Positions 23,197 through 33,096 of a stretch of DNA of 51,267 nucleotides are shown here, in pieces. Below the pieces are notes generated by a model. The model ran no database searches, was not told where the DNA came from, and saw nothing but the letters and a program-made list of their open reading frames with translations. The position numbers were made by a program, and so were the translations under genes. The first letter of the stretch is position 1; every line of letters begins with the position of its first letter. Source of the stretch: an uncultured Clostridia bacterium (lineage in GTDB: Bacteria; Bacillota; Clostridia; Christensenellales; CAG-917); assembly GCA_934233745.1 (NCBI GenBank), contig CAKQGN010000009.1:5001-56267 (forward strand), given 5' to 3'.

Positions 23197-25491
23197 TCAA
23201 CCTTGCAGGGTTATCCAGAGTGCGGGGACTACGCCGCCGTCGGGCACCAAATCGATACTACCCATGGCGCCTTTTGCATGTCTGTCAAGAACGAAGGTGG
23301 CGTATCCCTGATTGCCGTTGGCGGGAGCGGGCGAACGAGTGTACCAGGTAACGTATTTTTTATCGTTGGTATTCATCGGCGCACCGTGTAATTTGGCAAA
23401 ATCGGTTGCTTGCAGGTTTCTTGCGGGATCTTCTGCTTTTACGTCCTTATTAAATCCGTACGCCGTGGTGGTAATATCTCTCAAAGACAGCAAAAAGATC
23501 TTATCGTCCGTATCTTTGCATTGGTCTGCAAACTTGTTTTTCCCTGCTTTTTCCCCGTAGCCGTAATAATTCGGGTAGTCATTCGGGTTGCAACTTCTCG
23601 CACTGTTGTCGAGTTTCATGGTTTTTATGATTTCTTTTTGCAAACCGTTGAAAACCTCGTTATAGAAGGTTTCGTTGAGCCATCCGCGCAGGAAACAATA
23701 TTCCCAGTTGTTGGCGTAAGTTCCGTCCGGGACACCCGCCGAATTGTTGTACCAAGCATATAAGCCGTCGCGATTCTCGCCCTTTCTGTCGGGCTGTATC
23801 GAAAAGGAATCCAAAGCGATATCGCTCATAATAAAGGCGGAATTTCCGCTTGTCGTGAGGATTCTCCACTTTATCGGTTCATACTTGAACCAGTACACTT
23901 CACCCGTGAAATATCCGTTTTTCATGATGTAGCTGCGCAGACTATAAACCCCCGACGCGCGATAGTCGTTCATTTGAACGCCGAGGTATTTCGTGCCGTT
24001 ATATATAACGATTTTTTGCCACATATAAGTAGTACCCTCGTGACTTTCCCAATTATAAGGATTTTCCTTATCACGCGGAAGGGGCGGCGTTCCTGCCACT
24101 TCGTTGAGTTTTGCAACGACGTTTTCGTCGCGCTCTAAGGTTTGCGGCCAGTAACCGAAATAGATATAGTTGCCCTCGCGCGTGTATTTTACGGGGTTAA
24201 GTCCGTTGCACGTGGTGCATACGTCGCAAACGTAACTATGCTTACCGTTGGCGGGGATTTCCACTTTCGTATTATAGTCGCAACCCTCGCGCTGACATTT
24301 GTCGTACGCTTCCCAACCCGGCAAGCAGTCCGCTTGTTTTGCCTCATAGTGTTTGAGGTTGTGTCCGAGAGCTTTTTCGACTAATCTATCCACCTTTGAC
24401 GAATAATCGCAACCTTCGCGCTTGCAGGTGTAATAACTTCCCCAATACCCGTCCTCGGTGCAGGTTGCTTCGCAGGGATTGTGCCTTTCCTTGTCGTGTC
24501 CGAGAGCGGGCAAACCATTATAATCGGTATTATAATTACAACCCTCGTTTGAGCATCTGTAATACTCCTCGTGGCCCCACTTTTCGCAAGTAGGCTCGAC
24601 TCTTGCAACGCGAACGGACAAATTGTGTCCTGTTTTATCGATTTGCTCATACCCTTCGGTTTTGCCGCAGTAATGGGCGCATCTCTTGTATGCTTTCCAG
24701 CCGATTTCGGTGCAAGTCGGCTCTTTGGCGGCAACGTCCTGCATGTCGTGTCCGATAGCGGGTATCGGCTTCTGCTCGGTATAAGTACATCCAGGGTTTA
24801 TGCAACGTTTGCCGTGGGTGAGTCCGTCTTTTTCACACCGAGGATCGTAACCTTTTTCTTCGCGCAAGTTGTGAGGAGCAATCTCTCCGTATTCAAAGGT
24901 TTCTCTGCCCAGACTGCCGCAAATGCTGCAAACAAGGCGATACACCGCCTTTCTTTGACATGTTGCGTTGTCCACGAGGTTTCTGTCGGTGACTTTTTCA
25001 ACGTAACTGTGTATATGTTGTTGATCGGCGTTTACCAAGCCCGCAACGATAAAGAACGAAAAACCTGTCGTTTCAAAGGATATATTGCCGCCATCAACCG
25101 CAGTTGCGAGTTCCTCGACGGTGTTGTCGCTTTTGATGTGATATGTGACATATCCGAGTTCCGACTCAAACGGCTTGGGCAAAGTAACCTTCACTTTGCC
25201 GCTCGGCTGCACTTTTGCGCCGTTCTTTGAAACGGAAATGTCAAATACGGCAACTTTTGCGCTGTCGTAGGGCTTGTCGATTGCCAAAATAGCGGTTTTG
25301 CCTTGCTCACTGTCGGCAGCATGGTGGGTGGCTGACAGCGTTGAGTCCTTGTCAAACACACCGACAACGCTCACGCCGCTGTCACTGCCAAGCTCGGTTG
25401 CAGCATTCCCCTTATCACCGCAAGCGACCAGCGCAAGGCACAGCGACAACGCCAGCGCAAGCGCAAGAAATAGTAATGATTTTGTTTTCAT
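23197..25491 (-). CDS. Surface lipoprotein with cysteine-rich GHxx repeats and DUF6273 domain
   Basis: This 764-residue exported protein starts at 25491, after CAGGAGATTTTT; an upstream extension is possible but lacks a signal peptide. Residues 1-24 are a lipoprotein signal ending LVAC (Cys24). A beta domain (about 30-180) is followed by seven or so ~40-residue repeats of the type TCTExGxxxYxRCxxxGCxYNT...IPALGH (about 185-445), whose CxxC/CxxxGC pairs may bind metal. The last 310 residues resemble DUF6273, a C-type-lectin-like fold: YIYFGYWPQTL, YEPIKWRIL, SDIALDSFSIQP, WLNETFYNEVF and YTRSPAP. Ligand is unknown. It forms a tandem of three large surface proteins with the next two genes. Confidence 0.85.
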   Translation of the reverse strand: MKTKSLLFLALALALSLCLALVACGDKGNAATELGSDSGVSVVGVFDKDSTLSATHHAADSEQGKTAILAIDKPYDSAKVAVFDISVSKNGAKVQPSGKVKVTLPKPFESELGYVTYHIKSDNTVEELATAVDGGNISFETTGFSFFIVAGLVNADQQHIHSYVEKVTDRNLVDNATCQRKAVYRLVCSICGSLGRETFEYGEIAPHNLREEKGYDPRCEKDGLTHGKRCINPGCTYTEQKPIPAIGHDMQDVAAKEPTCTEIGWKAYKRCAHYCGKTEGYEQIDKTGHNLSVRVARVEPTCEKWGHEEYYRCSNEGCNYNTDYNGLPALGHDKERHNPCEATCTEDGYWGSYYTCKREGCDYSSKVDRLVEKALGHNLKHYEAKQADCLPGWEAYDKCQREGCDYNTKVEIPANGKHSYVCDVCTTCNGLNPVKYTREGNYIYFGYWPQTLERDENVVAKLNEVAGTPPLPRDKENPYNWESHEGTTYMWQKIVIYNGTKYLGVQMNDYRASGVYSLRSYIMKNGYFTGEVYWFKYEPIKWRILTTSGNSAFIMSDIALDSFSIQPDRKGENRDGLYAWYNNSAGVPDGTYANNWEYCFLRGWLNETFYNEVFNGLQKEIIKTMKLDNSARSCNPNDYPNYYGYGEKAGKNKFADQCKDTDDKIFLLSLRDITTTAYGFNKDVKAEDPARNLQATDFAKLHGAPMNTNDKKYVTWYTRSPAPANGNQGYATFVLDRHAKGAMGSIDLVPDGGVVPALWITLQG

Positions 25492-25544
25492 AAAAATCTC
25501 CTGTTTGTGAGATTGATTTCGGCATTTATGCTTGCCGAATTTTT

Positions 25545-25579
25545 GCAAATAAGCGGATTGCAACAATCCGCTTATTTGC
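25545..25579. terminator. 16-bp perfect hairpin between lipoprotein genes
   Basis: GCAAATAAGCGGATTG (25545-25560), CAA, CAATCCGCTTATTTGC (25564-25579). On the minus strand the following bases are A-rich rather than T-rich, so termination may be inefficient and allow readthrough into the DUF6273 gene. Confidence 0.55.
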
Positions 25580-25601
25580 TTGTTTGCTTATGCCAAACGA
25601 C

Positions 25602-28600
25602 TTACGACACTTTCACAATATGGATTCTAACCGTTTGTGCGGAATCCGTCATGTTTTTCAATTTTATGGAATAGTATCCTTCCGTTGCGTTGGCATTGAA
25701 CTTCGTATTGTCATTGATGGTGACAGTTGCGAAATTGGGGTCGTATACCATGTTGACGCTGATTGTCGTCGGCGGTATGAGAGCATTAGAATCGGTTGCC
25801 ACTATCTCGATTTTGTATTTACCTGTCGTAGGCGCTTTGAACATGAAATTCATGCTTGCGTTCGCTTTGAAGGGGACTGTTTGGAATTCCGAGTTCAGCA
25901 GTTGTACACTGGCAGCTGAATGCTCGAATTTAAGTTCTGCAGTGCCTGCCAAATCCGCAGCATACTTCATCATAATATACGCATACGTTTGCTCGCTGTT
26001 CTGAGTTGGCAAATAGAACCGATGTCCGGAAGGTAAACTCTGATATCCCATTCCGTTATAGAACTTATAATTGCTGTCGTACACCTTTACCACGCCGCCA
26101 TTGAAAGCCGAAACGTTTCCTTGGAATGTGACCGTATTTTTATGGAAATAAGACGTGGCTTTATTCAGCGTGACTTTAATCACGACTCTGTCACCTTTCT
26201 TGCCTGCCGGTATTGCAAGCTCCGATGTGACGTTTGTTGCCGGAAGTTCGTCTTTTGCGGCGATGAAGCCGATTTGAGCATTTAAGATGTTGGCATTCAC
26301 GGTGTATCTGACATAGTATTTGCCGCCGGTTGACTTAAACATATCCGACATCATATCGACTTTTACACCGGCGTCCGTGTACACCTCATAACGACTACTG
26401 CCGTTGGTGTTAAACGCATTGACAAAGCCATACCAGCCGCTCGTGAGAGGTTCAAGCTCGTTGAGTGTGAAGTATTTCACCTCGTTCGCACCAATCGAAC
26501 TCGTTGTTACGCTGCCTGCGGCAAGGTTGTCAACTTGTTGGGTTTGTTTTGCAGAAACGTCGAAAGTCACGTTTGCTTGGTCGCAAATCCAGTTGCCGTC
26601 GGCGTCGGTGAGTCCCGCAACGCCCTTTGCCAAATTTATGTTGATGTATGAGCCTTTCAACGTGCCGCCGTTTTCAACGTGCGCCAAATCGCCGTTGCCA
26701 ACGCCAATGCCCGTGCGCTTGTAACTGCCCACAATCACGCCGTTGTACTTGACAACCACGTCGATTGCCTCGCTGTCGACGAGGTCTTTGATCACGGTAC
26801 TTCTGTTCAAGTTGAGCGCAAAGGTTTTTTCGCCGCCCTGGATGGGTTCGATGACCGCTGTCTTGCCTGCGGGCTCGCTCACCGTGCAGTTTACTCTCGT
26901 CTTGGGAGCAACGTCGGTGACTACGCCCTCTGCAACGGCTTTGCCGCCCTCGATGAGCAAGAATCTACGTCCTACGAAAGCGGGGACTTTTGCGCCTTTG
27001 AAATCAACGGTGACGCCTGCAAGCGTGTAGCCGGGCATAAGCATACCGAAACTTGTCGGGAGTGTAATCGTGGACTGTATGTCGCCGATGCCTTCGATAA
27101 AGATAAAGCGTGCGTTGGGTTTGTAATTGTTTTGCAGCGGGCTAGGTTTCGTTTCCAGCACTCTGATAGTTGCGGTAAATTTGTCATACGAAGCCACGGT
27201 GTCGAGCTTTGTAATCGTATATCCGAGCTTAACCTCATCTTTGTCTTCTTTGGTTATGTCTTTTGTAAGCAAGGCTACCGTGTCGCCTGCGGTTGCCGTT
27301 TCAACCGCTTGACTGCCCTTTTCCATCGCCGTCACGGTGAAAACCTTGCCAAGCTCGTTGATGTGGAGCTCATCGCCTACATTCACGGTGCCGTTGGCAA
27401 TTTGAACCTTCAAAACAGTTCCTCTGCCTGTAATATAGGAGGTTTCCTGAACGCCGGCATAAAATTCGGGAGCGTCCCAAACGGTGAGTCTGACCTCTTT
27501 CGATTCGTCGGCGATGGCGAACATATAGTTGGGGTTGTCGACAATCAACTCGCCAACGCGCATATTGTGAATGCCCACCGTGCGGTATTGTGCGGGCACT
27601 TCAACGGTAACCCAAGTCAGGGTGTTGTTGGTTTCTTCGGCAACGTTTTTGCACTCCAAACCGAACTTACCGCTTTCGAGGTTTTGGTCGATTTTTCTAG
27701 AATACACGCTTTCGCTCAGTGTGAGAATGCGATGCATTATCGTAAACAATTTGGTGTTTGATGTTCCGTACCACTCTGCCGTGCCTGCGACTCTTGCGCG
27801 CACGATATACTCGCCTGCGTCCGTGGGTGCGGTTGTGGTGTATGTGCTGTCGTCCTCGTCCTCGAGTTTATATTCGATTGTAAGTGCGCCGTTGCCGTTG
27901 AAGTGGACGTTTTCGGGGTTTAGCACGACAGGCGTTCCGTCGTAGGTTTTGCTAAGTTCCAAACCGCCGTCAAACGTGAGTGTATTGTACTTTGGCGGGG
28001 TTGCGGGGATGGATTCCACTCTTGTTGCTTTACAAGTGGTGCAAGTGTAGGTTTTTTCGCCCTCAACGCCGTAGTTCGGCTCTGTGGTGACGACGCCCGC
28101 GTTCCAGTTGTGAGCTGTAAGGTCTTTCTTTTCGTCCGTGTGGGCGCAGGTTGCGGGATGCCAGTGATTTTCGGTGTCATAGCTCCACTTCGTCATATCG
28201 AAAGTATGCTCATGATCGAGCATGCCGATTGTTGCGGTCTTGGTGTTGCCGCAAGTGGTGCAAGTGTAGGTTTTTACGCCCTCGGTTGTTTCGGTGGGCT
28301 GGGTTGTGACAACGCCCTCGTTCCACACGTGCGCGCCGAGGTCTTTCTTTTCATCGGTATGACCGCAGGTTGCCGGGTGCCAGTGATTTTCGGCGTTATA
28401 TTCCCATCTTCCCGTATCGAAAGTATGCTTGTGTTCGAGCGTTCCGATTTTTGCGGTCTTGGTGTTGTGGCAAACGGTGCAAGTGTAGGTCTTTACGCCC
28501 TCGGTGGTTTCGGTGGGCTCGGTTGTGACAACGCCCTCGTTCCATACATGCTCTGCTTCGTCCTTTTTCAAGTCGGTATGCGTGCATGTTGCGGGATGCC

Positions 28601-28946
28601 AGTGCGTTTGCTCGTCGAACTTCCAGTTGTCCATATCAAACGTGTGTCCGAGCTTGGGAACGGACTGCGTTGTTTGATAACCGCAAACCGTACAGGTGAG
28701 AGTTTTCACACCTTCGGCGGCTTCGGTGGCCGGAGTGGTGATGACGCCTGCGTCGAAAGTATGATCCGCTTTATCCGCCACATCCGAGTGTTTTTTTGTC
28801 ATACATTCGTGCCAGTGGCTTGTTTCGTCATACTCCCACTTGCTTGAAAAATTATGCTTTTTATTGTTGCAAGCAGTGAGAAGCGCAAGTGACAAGACAA
28901 GCACCATTGCGATTGCCAAAATCGCGATGAATGTTTTTCTTTTCAT
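25602..28946 (-). CDS. Lipoprotein with four HWH/CxxC repeats and EF-Tu domain II-III-like module
   Basis: This 1114-residue protein starts at 28946, after AAAAGGAGAAAACT. The signal ends at lipobox LLTAC (Cys26). Four tandem ~73-residue repeats cover about 31-310; each has a W-Y-D strand, HWHPATC, HTDEKKD, VWNEGVVTTEPTETTEGVK and YTCTxC, with likely metal-binding His and Cys. Residues about 315-490 are MBG-like beta domains. Residues about 492-680 match elongation factor Tu domains II and III: SYITGRGTVLKVQIANGTVN (EF-Tu: SISGRGTVVTGRVERG), VGDELHI, AGDTVALL, then NNYKPNARFIFIEGIGDIQ, TITLPTSFGMLMPG and RRFLLIEGGKAVAEGVV (EF-Tu: LRFAIREGGRTVGAGVV). The GTPase domain is absent. The C-terminal 430 residues are unassigned beta-rich sequence. 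Confidence 0.88.
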   Translation of the reverse strand: MKRKTFIAILAIAMVLVLSLALLTACNNKKHNFSSKWEYDETSHWHECMTKKHSDVADKADHTFDAGVITTPATEAAEGVKTLTCTVCGYQTTQSVPKLGHTFDMDNWKFDEQTHWHPATCTHTDLKKDEAEHVWNEGVVTTEPTETTEGVKTYTCTVCHNTKTAKIGTLEHKHTFDTGRWEYNAENHWHPATCGHTDEKKDLGAHVWNEGVVTTQPTETTEGVKTYTCTTCGNTKTATIGMLDHEHTFDMTKWSYDTENHWHPATCAHTDEKKDLTAHNWNAGVVTTEPNYGVEGEKTYTCTTCKATRVESIPATPPKYNTLTFDGGLELSKTYDGTPVVLNPENVHFNGNGALTIEYKLEDEDDSTYTTTAPTDAGEYIVRARVAGTAEWYGTSNTKLFTIMHRILTLSESVYSRKIDQNLESGKFGLECKNVAEETNNTLTWVTVEVPAQYRTVGIHNMRVGELIVDNPNYMFAIADESKEVRLTVWDAPEFYAGVQETSYITGRGTVLKVQIANGTVNVGDELHINELGKVFTVTAMEKGSQAVETATAGDTVALLTKDITKEDKDEVKLGYTITKLDTVASYDKFTATIRVLETKPSPLQNNYKPNARFIFIEGIGDIQSTITLPTSFGMLMPGYTLAGVTVDFKGAKVPAFVGRRFLLIEGGKAVAEGVVTDVAPKTRVNCTVSEPAGKTAVIEPIQGGEKTFALNLNRSTVIKDLVDSEAIDVVVKYNGVIVGSYKRTGIGVGNGDLAHVENGGTLKGSYININLAKGVAGLTDADGNWICDQANVTFDVSAKQTQQVDNLAAGSVTTSSIGANEVKYFTLNELEPLTSGWYGFVNAFNTNGSSRYEVYTDAGVKVDMMSDMFKSTGGKYYVRYTVNANILNAQIGFIAAKDELPATNVTSELAIPAGKKGDRVVIKVTLNKATSYFHKNTVTFQGNVSAFNGGVVKVYDSNYKFYNGMGYQSLPSGHRFYLPTQNSEQTYAYIMMKYAADLAGTAELKFEHSAASVQLLNSEFQTVPFKANASMNFMFKAPTTGKYKIEIVATDSNALIPPTTISVNMVYDPNFATVTINDNTKFNANATEGYYSIKLKNMTDSAQTVRIHIVKVS

Positions 28947-29059
28947 AGTTTTCTCCTTTTGATAGATTATATTTGATTGGTATATTTCAAATCGCACTTG
29001 GGATTTGCGATGTGAAATCGATTATGTGTTTTTTGCAAAACTTGAACTTTTCAAGGCAA

Positions 29060-29080
29060 AATGCGGCACATAAAGTGCCG
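29060..29080 (-). terminator. Terminator after the anchored surface protein
   Basis: CGGCAC (29064-29069) and GTGCCG (29075-29080); on the minus strand it is followed by CATTTTG. The same CGGCAC/GTGCCG core recurs in terminators at 37671 and 44110. Confidence 0.6.
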
Positions 29081-29086
29081 ATTTTG

Positions 29087-32000
29087 TCAGTCTTTGTTCT
29101 TTTTGCACTTGTTCTTAAGCTCCTCGAACTTGCGCTTTAATGCCTCGCCCATGCGCTTAAATGCTTCGCCCATGCGCTTAAATGCTTCGCCGAGATCTTT
29201 GAAGTTCTTTTTCTTGACGGCAAACCAGAAGATTGCAAATCCGCCGATTCCCGCAAGCAGCAGCGTGCCGATTACGATACCCGCAATCTGTCCGCCCGAA
29301 AGACCGTCCTTTTTGGCAGGCGGAGTGATTTCGCCGCCCGAAGACGTATCTTCATACACGGCGGTAAGAGTTGTTCCTTCCGCCACCGTAAAGGTATATT
29401 CCTTTTGGGTGCTGACGATTTTTCCGCTTTCGTCCTGCCAGCCTGCGAATACTTTGCCTTCTTTATCTTCTGCCGTTACGGTTACGCTTTCGCCTTGCGT
29501 ATACGTACCTGCGCCCGTTCCTCCGTTGACTTTGATTTCAACGGACGGTTTGTCGGCAACGGCTCTGAAATGCGCTTGAATCTTGATGTTGCTTGCAGGC
29601 ATCACAAAGGTTGTCGTAGAACTCGTTGCGTTTGCAAACTCTATGGTTACGCCAGCCGTTTCGCAAGTCCATTTGTCAAAGACTTTGCCTGTCGGAGCAG
29701 GGTTTGCGGTTATAGTCACGGTTTCACCGGCTTTTGCGACTTCTTTGTCTTTCGTGCCGTCCACCATTTCTATTGCAAACTTTTCAATAGCCCGATAGGT
29801 TGCCTTAAAGGTCACGTCGCCGGCAGGCATATTGAACTTGATTTCCGTTTTGGTCAAATCCATACCCTCGGTGTCAAGTCCCTCGACTTCCCACTTGTCA
29901 AAATACATATCGGTTGCAGGCTCGTTTGCCTTTACGGTGACTTCTGCCTGATAGATTGCCATTTGAGGAGTTGCCGTTCCGTTGGTGACGGTAACCATGT
30001 AAACAACTTTTTTGTATGTTGCTTTCATTGTCACGTCGCTTGCAGGCATCTTGAAACCGACCGTCGATTTTGTCAAATCTTCGGCAGACAAATCAATTCC
30101 CGAAACAACCCACTTGTCGAACTCTTTTCCCGTTGCAGGCGCGTTTGCCGTCACCGTGATTTCTTTTTCATATTTTGCCGTAGGCGCGCTCGACGTTCCG
30201 TTTGTTACCGTTACGTTGTAAATAATATCCTCAAACAAAGCGGTCAATTTAACGTCCTTTTCGGGCATCGTGAACGTAATTTCCTGTTTCGTTACGTCCT
30301 CCGTAGGAATGGTAACGTTTTCAAAAACCCATCTCGTGAACGACTTGCCCGTAGGTATCGTAACTGTCACGGTAACGTTTGTTCCGCTTTTGTGTTTGGT
30401 AACGGTAGTGTTTGCGTCAATAACGGTAACAGTATTCAGTCTTACGTGAACGGCAACATGATTGCTTGCTTCGGTAGTAGTGGTTGCTTTATAGCGAACG
30501 TAATACGTTCCTTCGGCAAGTCCCGTTGTTTCGCCGTCCGCACAATCGTATGCAGTTGCAAAAGTCTTATCGGTGGAATATTCCATCTCGGCGGTCGTTC
30601 CCGTAATCTTGCCGTCCGCCAAGCCGTCAGCCGACGGAGCAATGCCTTCAAGTCCCGTAGGCTCTCCCGTCGTGCGTTTTACAATGGTAAATTCCTTTGT
30701 AACGGTATTTGTGATTGCATAGTTTCCTTTCCCGTTGTCCTTGATAACTACCGTTGCCTTGCCGACTTTTGTGTTGTTTGTGTAGATGATGTCACACTCG
30801 CTTTTATCTATTCGCTTGTCGGTTCCCTTTATTGTAATCGTGAAATACGCTGAAATTTCCAACCCCGTATATTCATACTCGGTCTGCGTAAGAGTGACTT
30901 CGATTTCAACGTCGGGCATTCTTGCAATTTCCCAAGTTACCGTTTTCGGCGCGGTTGAGCCGTCCGTCCATTTGAAACCTTTATTCAGCGTAAGCGTTGC
31001 AGTATGTGTTCCGGCGTTAATTGCGCTTCCGTTTGTCACGGTATAGGATTTGTCTGCCGGTTCCGATATGCCGATTTTAACAGCCCCATCGTAAACAAAT
31101 CCGGTTGCGGCTGTCGGAACGTCAACGGGCGTACCCGAAACAATGTCAAACTTGATATTCGTTGTTTGTACAATCAAAGAGTACGTCGCCGTTTGCAACG
31201 TTCCTACGGGGATTTCAATCAAAATAAACGCACTGCTTGCTTCCGTAGGCGTTCCGCTTATGGTAATCGTCATTTCGGTAGCGCCTGCCGCAACGTCCGC
31301 TTTTACCTTTGCGGAAAGACCTTTCGGCATATTCTTAAACCACGCCGTTACGTCCGTATCTTTTGCAATCGCTTTGAAATTGCCGCCCGTAATCGTCAGT
31401 TTTATATCTTGTTCCGTCAAAGCCGCGTCCGTAATTCCGCTTATCGTAACGTCGTCCGCAATGGCAGATGCAGGCGTGGTTGCGCTGTGAACAAACCTTA
31501 AAATACCAGGATTTTTATACTGAAAACCATATACCCACGTGCCGGGATTTGCAATCAATTCCACTTTTATGCCCGTTTCCATAACCGTTCCGGCGCCGAG
31601 AGTTATTTCTTGACTTGGCGTATCTGCATACATATAGTTACTCACCATTGTAATGCTGCCGCCGTCTGAAAGTCGGAACAAGACTTCTTCCGTTGCAGGA
31701 GCAATAGGGATACCTTCTTTCGATGAAAAATACACGGTGGATTTTCCTGCAATCTCTAATTTTTTGGATACAGTAGTCTGAGCCGGATAAGATAAAGTGG
31801 TTGCCGCCGTTACATTACTGTCTAATATCTGTATAAAAGACGTAGTTCCGACATCTATCGTTGTGGTTTTAACCTTACTGCCGGAAATTTCCACAGCAGG
31901 ACTGCCCGAAGAATCTGCGAAGGAAGAACTTATTTTTTCCGACACATCCACGTCGGCTTTGCTGTGTATTTTGATTTGTTTTTTTGCTAAAATGGCAGTA

Positions 32001-32785
32001 TCAAAGCCCCCGCCGCTATTTGAGAATAAACAGGTTACTTTTCCCTTGTCCGGACTATCCACGCCCGAAATATCCACTTCGCCTCCTCCGGCGCGAATTC
32101 CGTCGGCTTGAAAGTTTTTGCCTTCTTTATTTATCAGTATTTTTTTATTACCCTCGCCTGCCAACGTGATATTTCCTTTTGATGCGTTTATCGCACTGTA
32201 AGTAGTCGTAACGTCGAGCGACGCTTTTCCCACTACACTGATGGAACCGTCGTCCGAATAAAGTCCGGTTCCCCATCTGGCGTTATCTACATCTTTGCCT
32301 ATCGTGATATTACCGCCGTTTATGGTAAGATCTCTATTTGTCCAAATACCATAGGCGGAATTGGTTATATCGGTTTTATCAATGTTGAACGCCAAAGAAC
32401 CACTACCCGTGATAGTGATTGCTCCCAAAGAACCAATACCGACATAATAAGAATAACCAAAAGCGTTAAACGTCTTGGAAGTTTTGTCAACCGTTATGGT
32501 GTTGTTCCCTTCAACTTTAATTGTCGAACCGCTAAACTCAATTTCCTTGCCGTTGTAGTTTTGGAGCGTCAGCGTTTGTGTCGCGCCGTCATAGGCATAC
32601 CCGTCGCCGGACGATGATGTTGTTCCGCCGATTGTAAGTCCTCCTGTCGCTGTGCCTGTTGCTCCCGCTGTGCCTGTTGCGTGAGCCGTGCGTGTCGTTG
32701 ACAACAGCACTATGCCCAGCATAAGCACAAAGCAAACAACAAGAAGCGTCATTGCTATTCTCGTTTTTGTCAATGTTTGTTTCAT
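29087..32785 (-). CDS. Large C-terminally membrane-anchored surface protein with InlB-type repeats
   Basis: The product has 1232 residues. GGAAGGATTCGAT precedes the ATG. A signal peptide (about 1-37, LVVCFVLMLGIVLLSTTRTA) is followed by a carbohydrate-binding-domain-like beta-helical region (YAYDGATQTLTLQNYNG, TINGGNITIG) to about residue 330. MBG-like Ig modules follow (about 550-690). About 760-1140 holds five or six InlB/Flg_new-type repeats of the form VTVTNGT...VTVTANAPATGKEFDKW...FKMPASDVTMKATY. A glycine-rich membrane helix (about 1167-1189) precedes a 43-residue basic cytoplasmic tail with tandem GEAFKRM, GEAFKRM, GEALKRK. It is not sortase-type, since no LPxTG is present. It is probably an adhesin. 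Confidence 0.85.
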   Translation of the reverse strand: MKQTLTKTRIAMTLLVVCFVLMLGIVLLSTTRTAHATGTAGATGTATGGLTIGGTTSSSGDGYAYDGATQTLTLQNYNGKEIEFSGSTIKVEGNNTITVDKTSKTFNAFGYSYYVGIGSLGAITITGSGSLAFNIDKTDITNSAYGIWTNRDLTINGGNITIGKDVDNARWGTGLYSDDGSISVVGKASLDVTTTYSAINASKGNITLAGEGNKKILINKEGKNFQADGIRAGGGEVDISGVDSPDKGKVTCLFSNSGGGFDTAILAKKQIKIHSKADVDVSEKISSSFADSSGSPAVEISGSKVKTTTIDVGTTSFIQILDSNVTAATTLSYPAQTTVSKKLEIAGKSTVYFSSKEGIPIAPATEEVLFRLSDGGSITMVSNYMYADTPSQEITLGAGTVMETGIKVELIANPGTWVYGFQYKNPGILRFVHSATTPASAIADDVTISGITDAALTEQDIKLTITGGNFKAIAKDTDVTAWFKNMPKGLSAKVKADVAAGATEMTITISGTPTEASSAFILIEIPVGTLQTATYSLIVQTTNIKFDIVSGTPVDVPTAATGFVYDGAVKIGISEPADKSYTVTNGSAINAGTHTATLTLNKGFKWTDGSTAPKTVTWEIARMPDVEIEVTLTQTEYEYTGLEISAYFTITIKGTDKRIDKSECDIIYTNNTKVGKATVVIKDNGKGNYAITNTVTKEFTIVKRTTGEPTGLEGIAPSADGLADGKITGTTAEMEYSTDKTFATAYDCADGETTGLAEGTYYVRYKATTTTEASNHVAVHVRLNTVTVIDANTTVTKHKSGTNVTVTVTIPTGKSFTRWVFENVTIPTEDVTKQEITFTMPEKDVKLTALFEDIIYNVTVTNGTSSAPTAKYEKEITVTANAPATGKEFDKWVVSGIDLSAEDLTKSTVGFKMPASDVTMKATYKKVVYMVTVTNGTATPQMAIYQAEVTVKANEPATDMYFDKWEVEGLDTEGMDLTKTEIKFNMPAGDVTFKATYRAIEKFAIEMVDGTKDKEVAKAGETVTITANPAPTGKVFDKWTCETAGVTIEFANATSSTTTFVMPASNIKIQAHFRAVADKPSVEIKVNGGTGAGTYTQGESVTVTAEDKEGKVFAGWQDESGKIVSTQKEYTFTVAEGTTLTAVYEDTSSGGEITPPAKKDGLSGGQIAGIVIGTLLLAGIGGFAIFWFAVKKKNFKDLGEAFKRMGEAFKRMGEALKRKFEELKNKCKKNKD

Positions 32786-33096
32786 ATCGAATCCTTCCTT
32801 TTTGTTGTTTCGGGGGCGAGGTGCGCCCTCGGTTTTCCGAGAAATTTTTTTTCATCGATTCTTGAAAATCTCTCGTTGCTATGGTATAGTGATTTATACA
32901 ATACATAGTATTGAGCTATATATCCCATATATATCGACACTATATCATCATCAAAATTATATGGCTCAAAGCGTCGCTTGTCCCCTACCCAAACCCCCAA
33001 AAGGTAGGGAAAATTCAAAAAAAGTTTGGATTTTTTTCAAATTTTTTTTGAAAGGCTCACCCCCGCGGATTGCTCCGCAACACAAGGAACATCTTT
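32786..33096. other. Divergent intergenic region
   Basis: It separates the surface-protein operon from the solute-binding protein. Visible are a GTATA/TATAC inverted repeat near 32889-32904, AT-rich promoter-like DNA, and a CCCTACC/GGTAGGG hairpin (32983-33009) without a U tract. No gene is seen. Confidence 0.5.

Noticed and set aside
29405..30853. 482-codon plus-strand open frame
   Set aside because: It is antisense to the InlB-type repeats of a well-supported gene; its Arg/Cys/Phe-rich composition is typical of a shadow frame.
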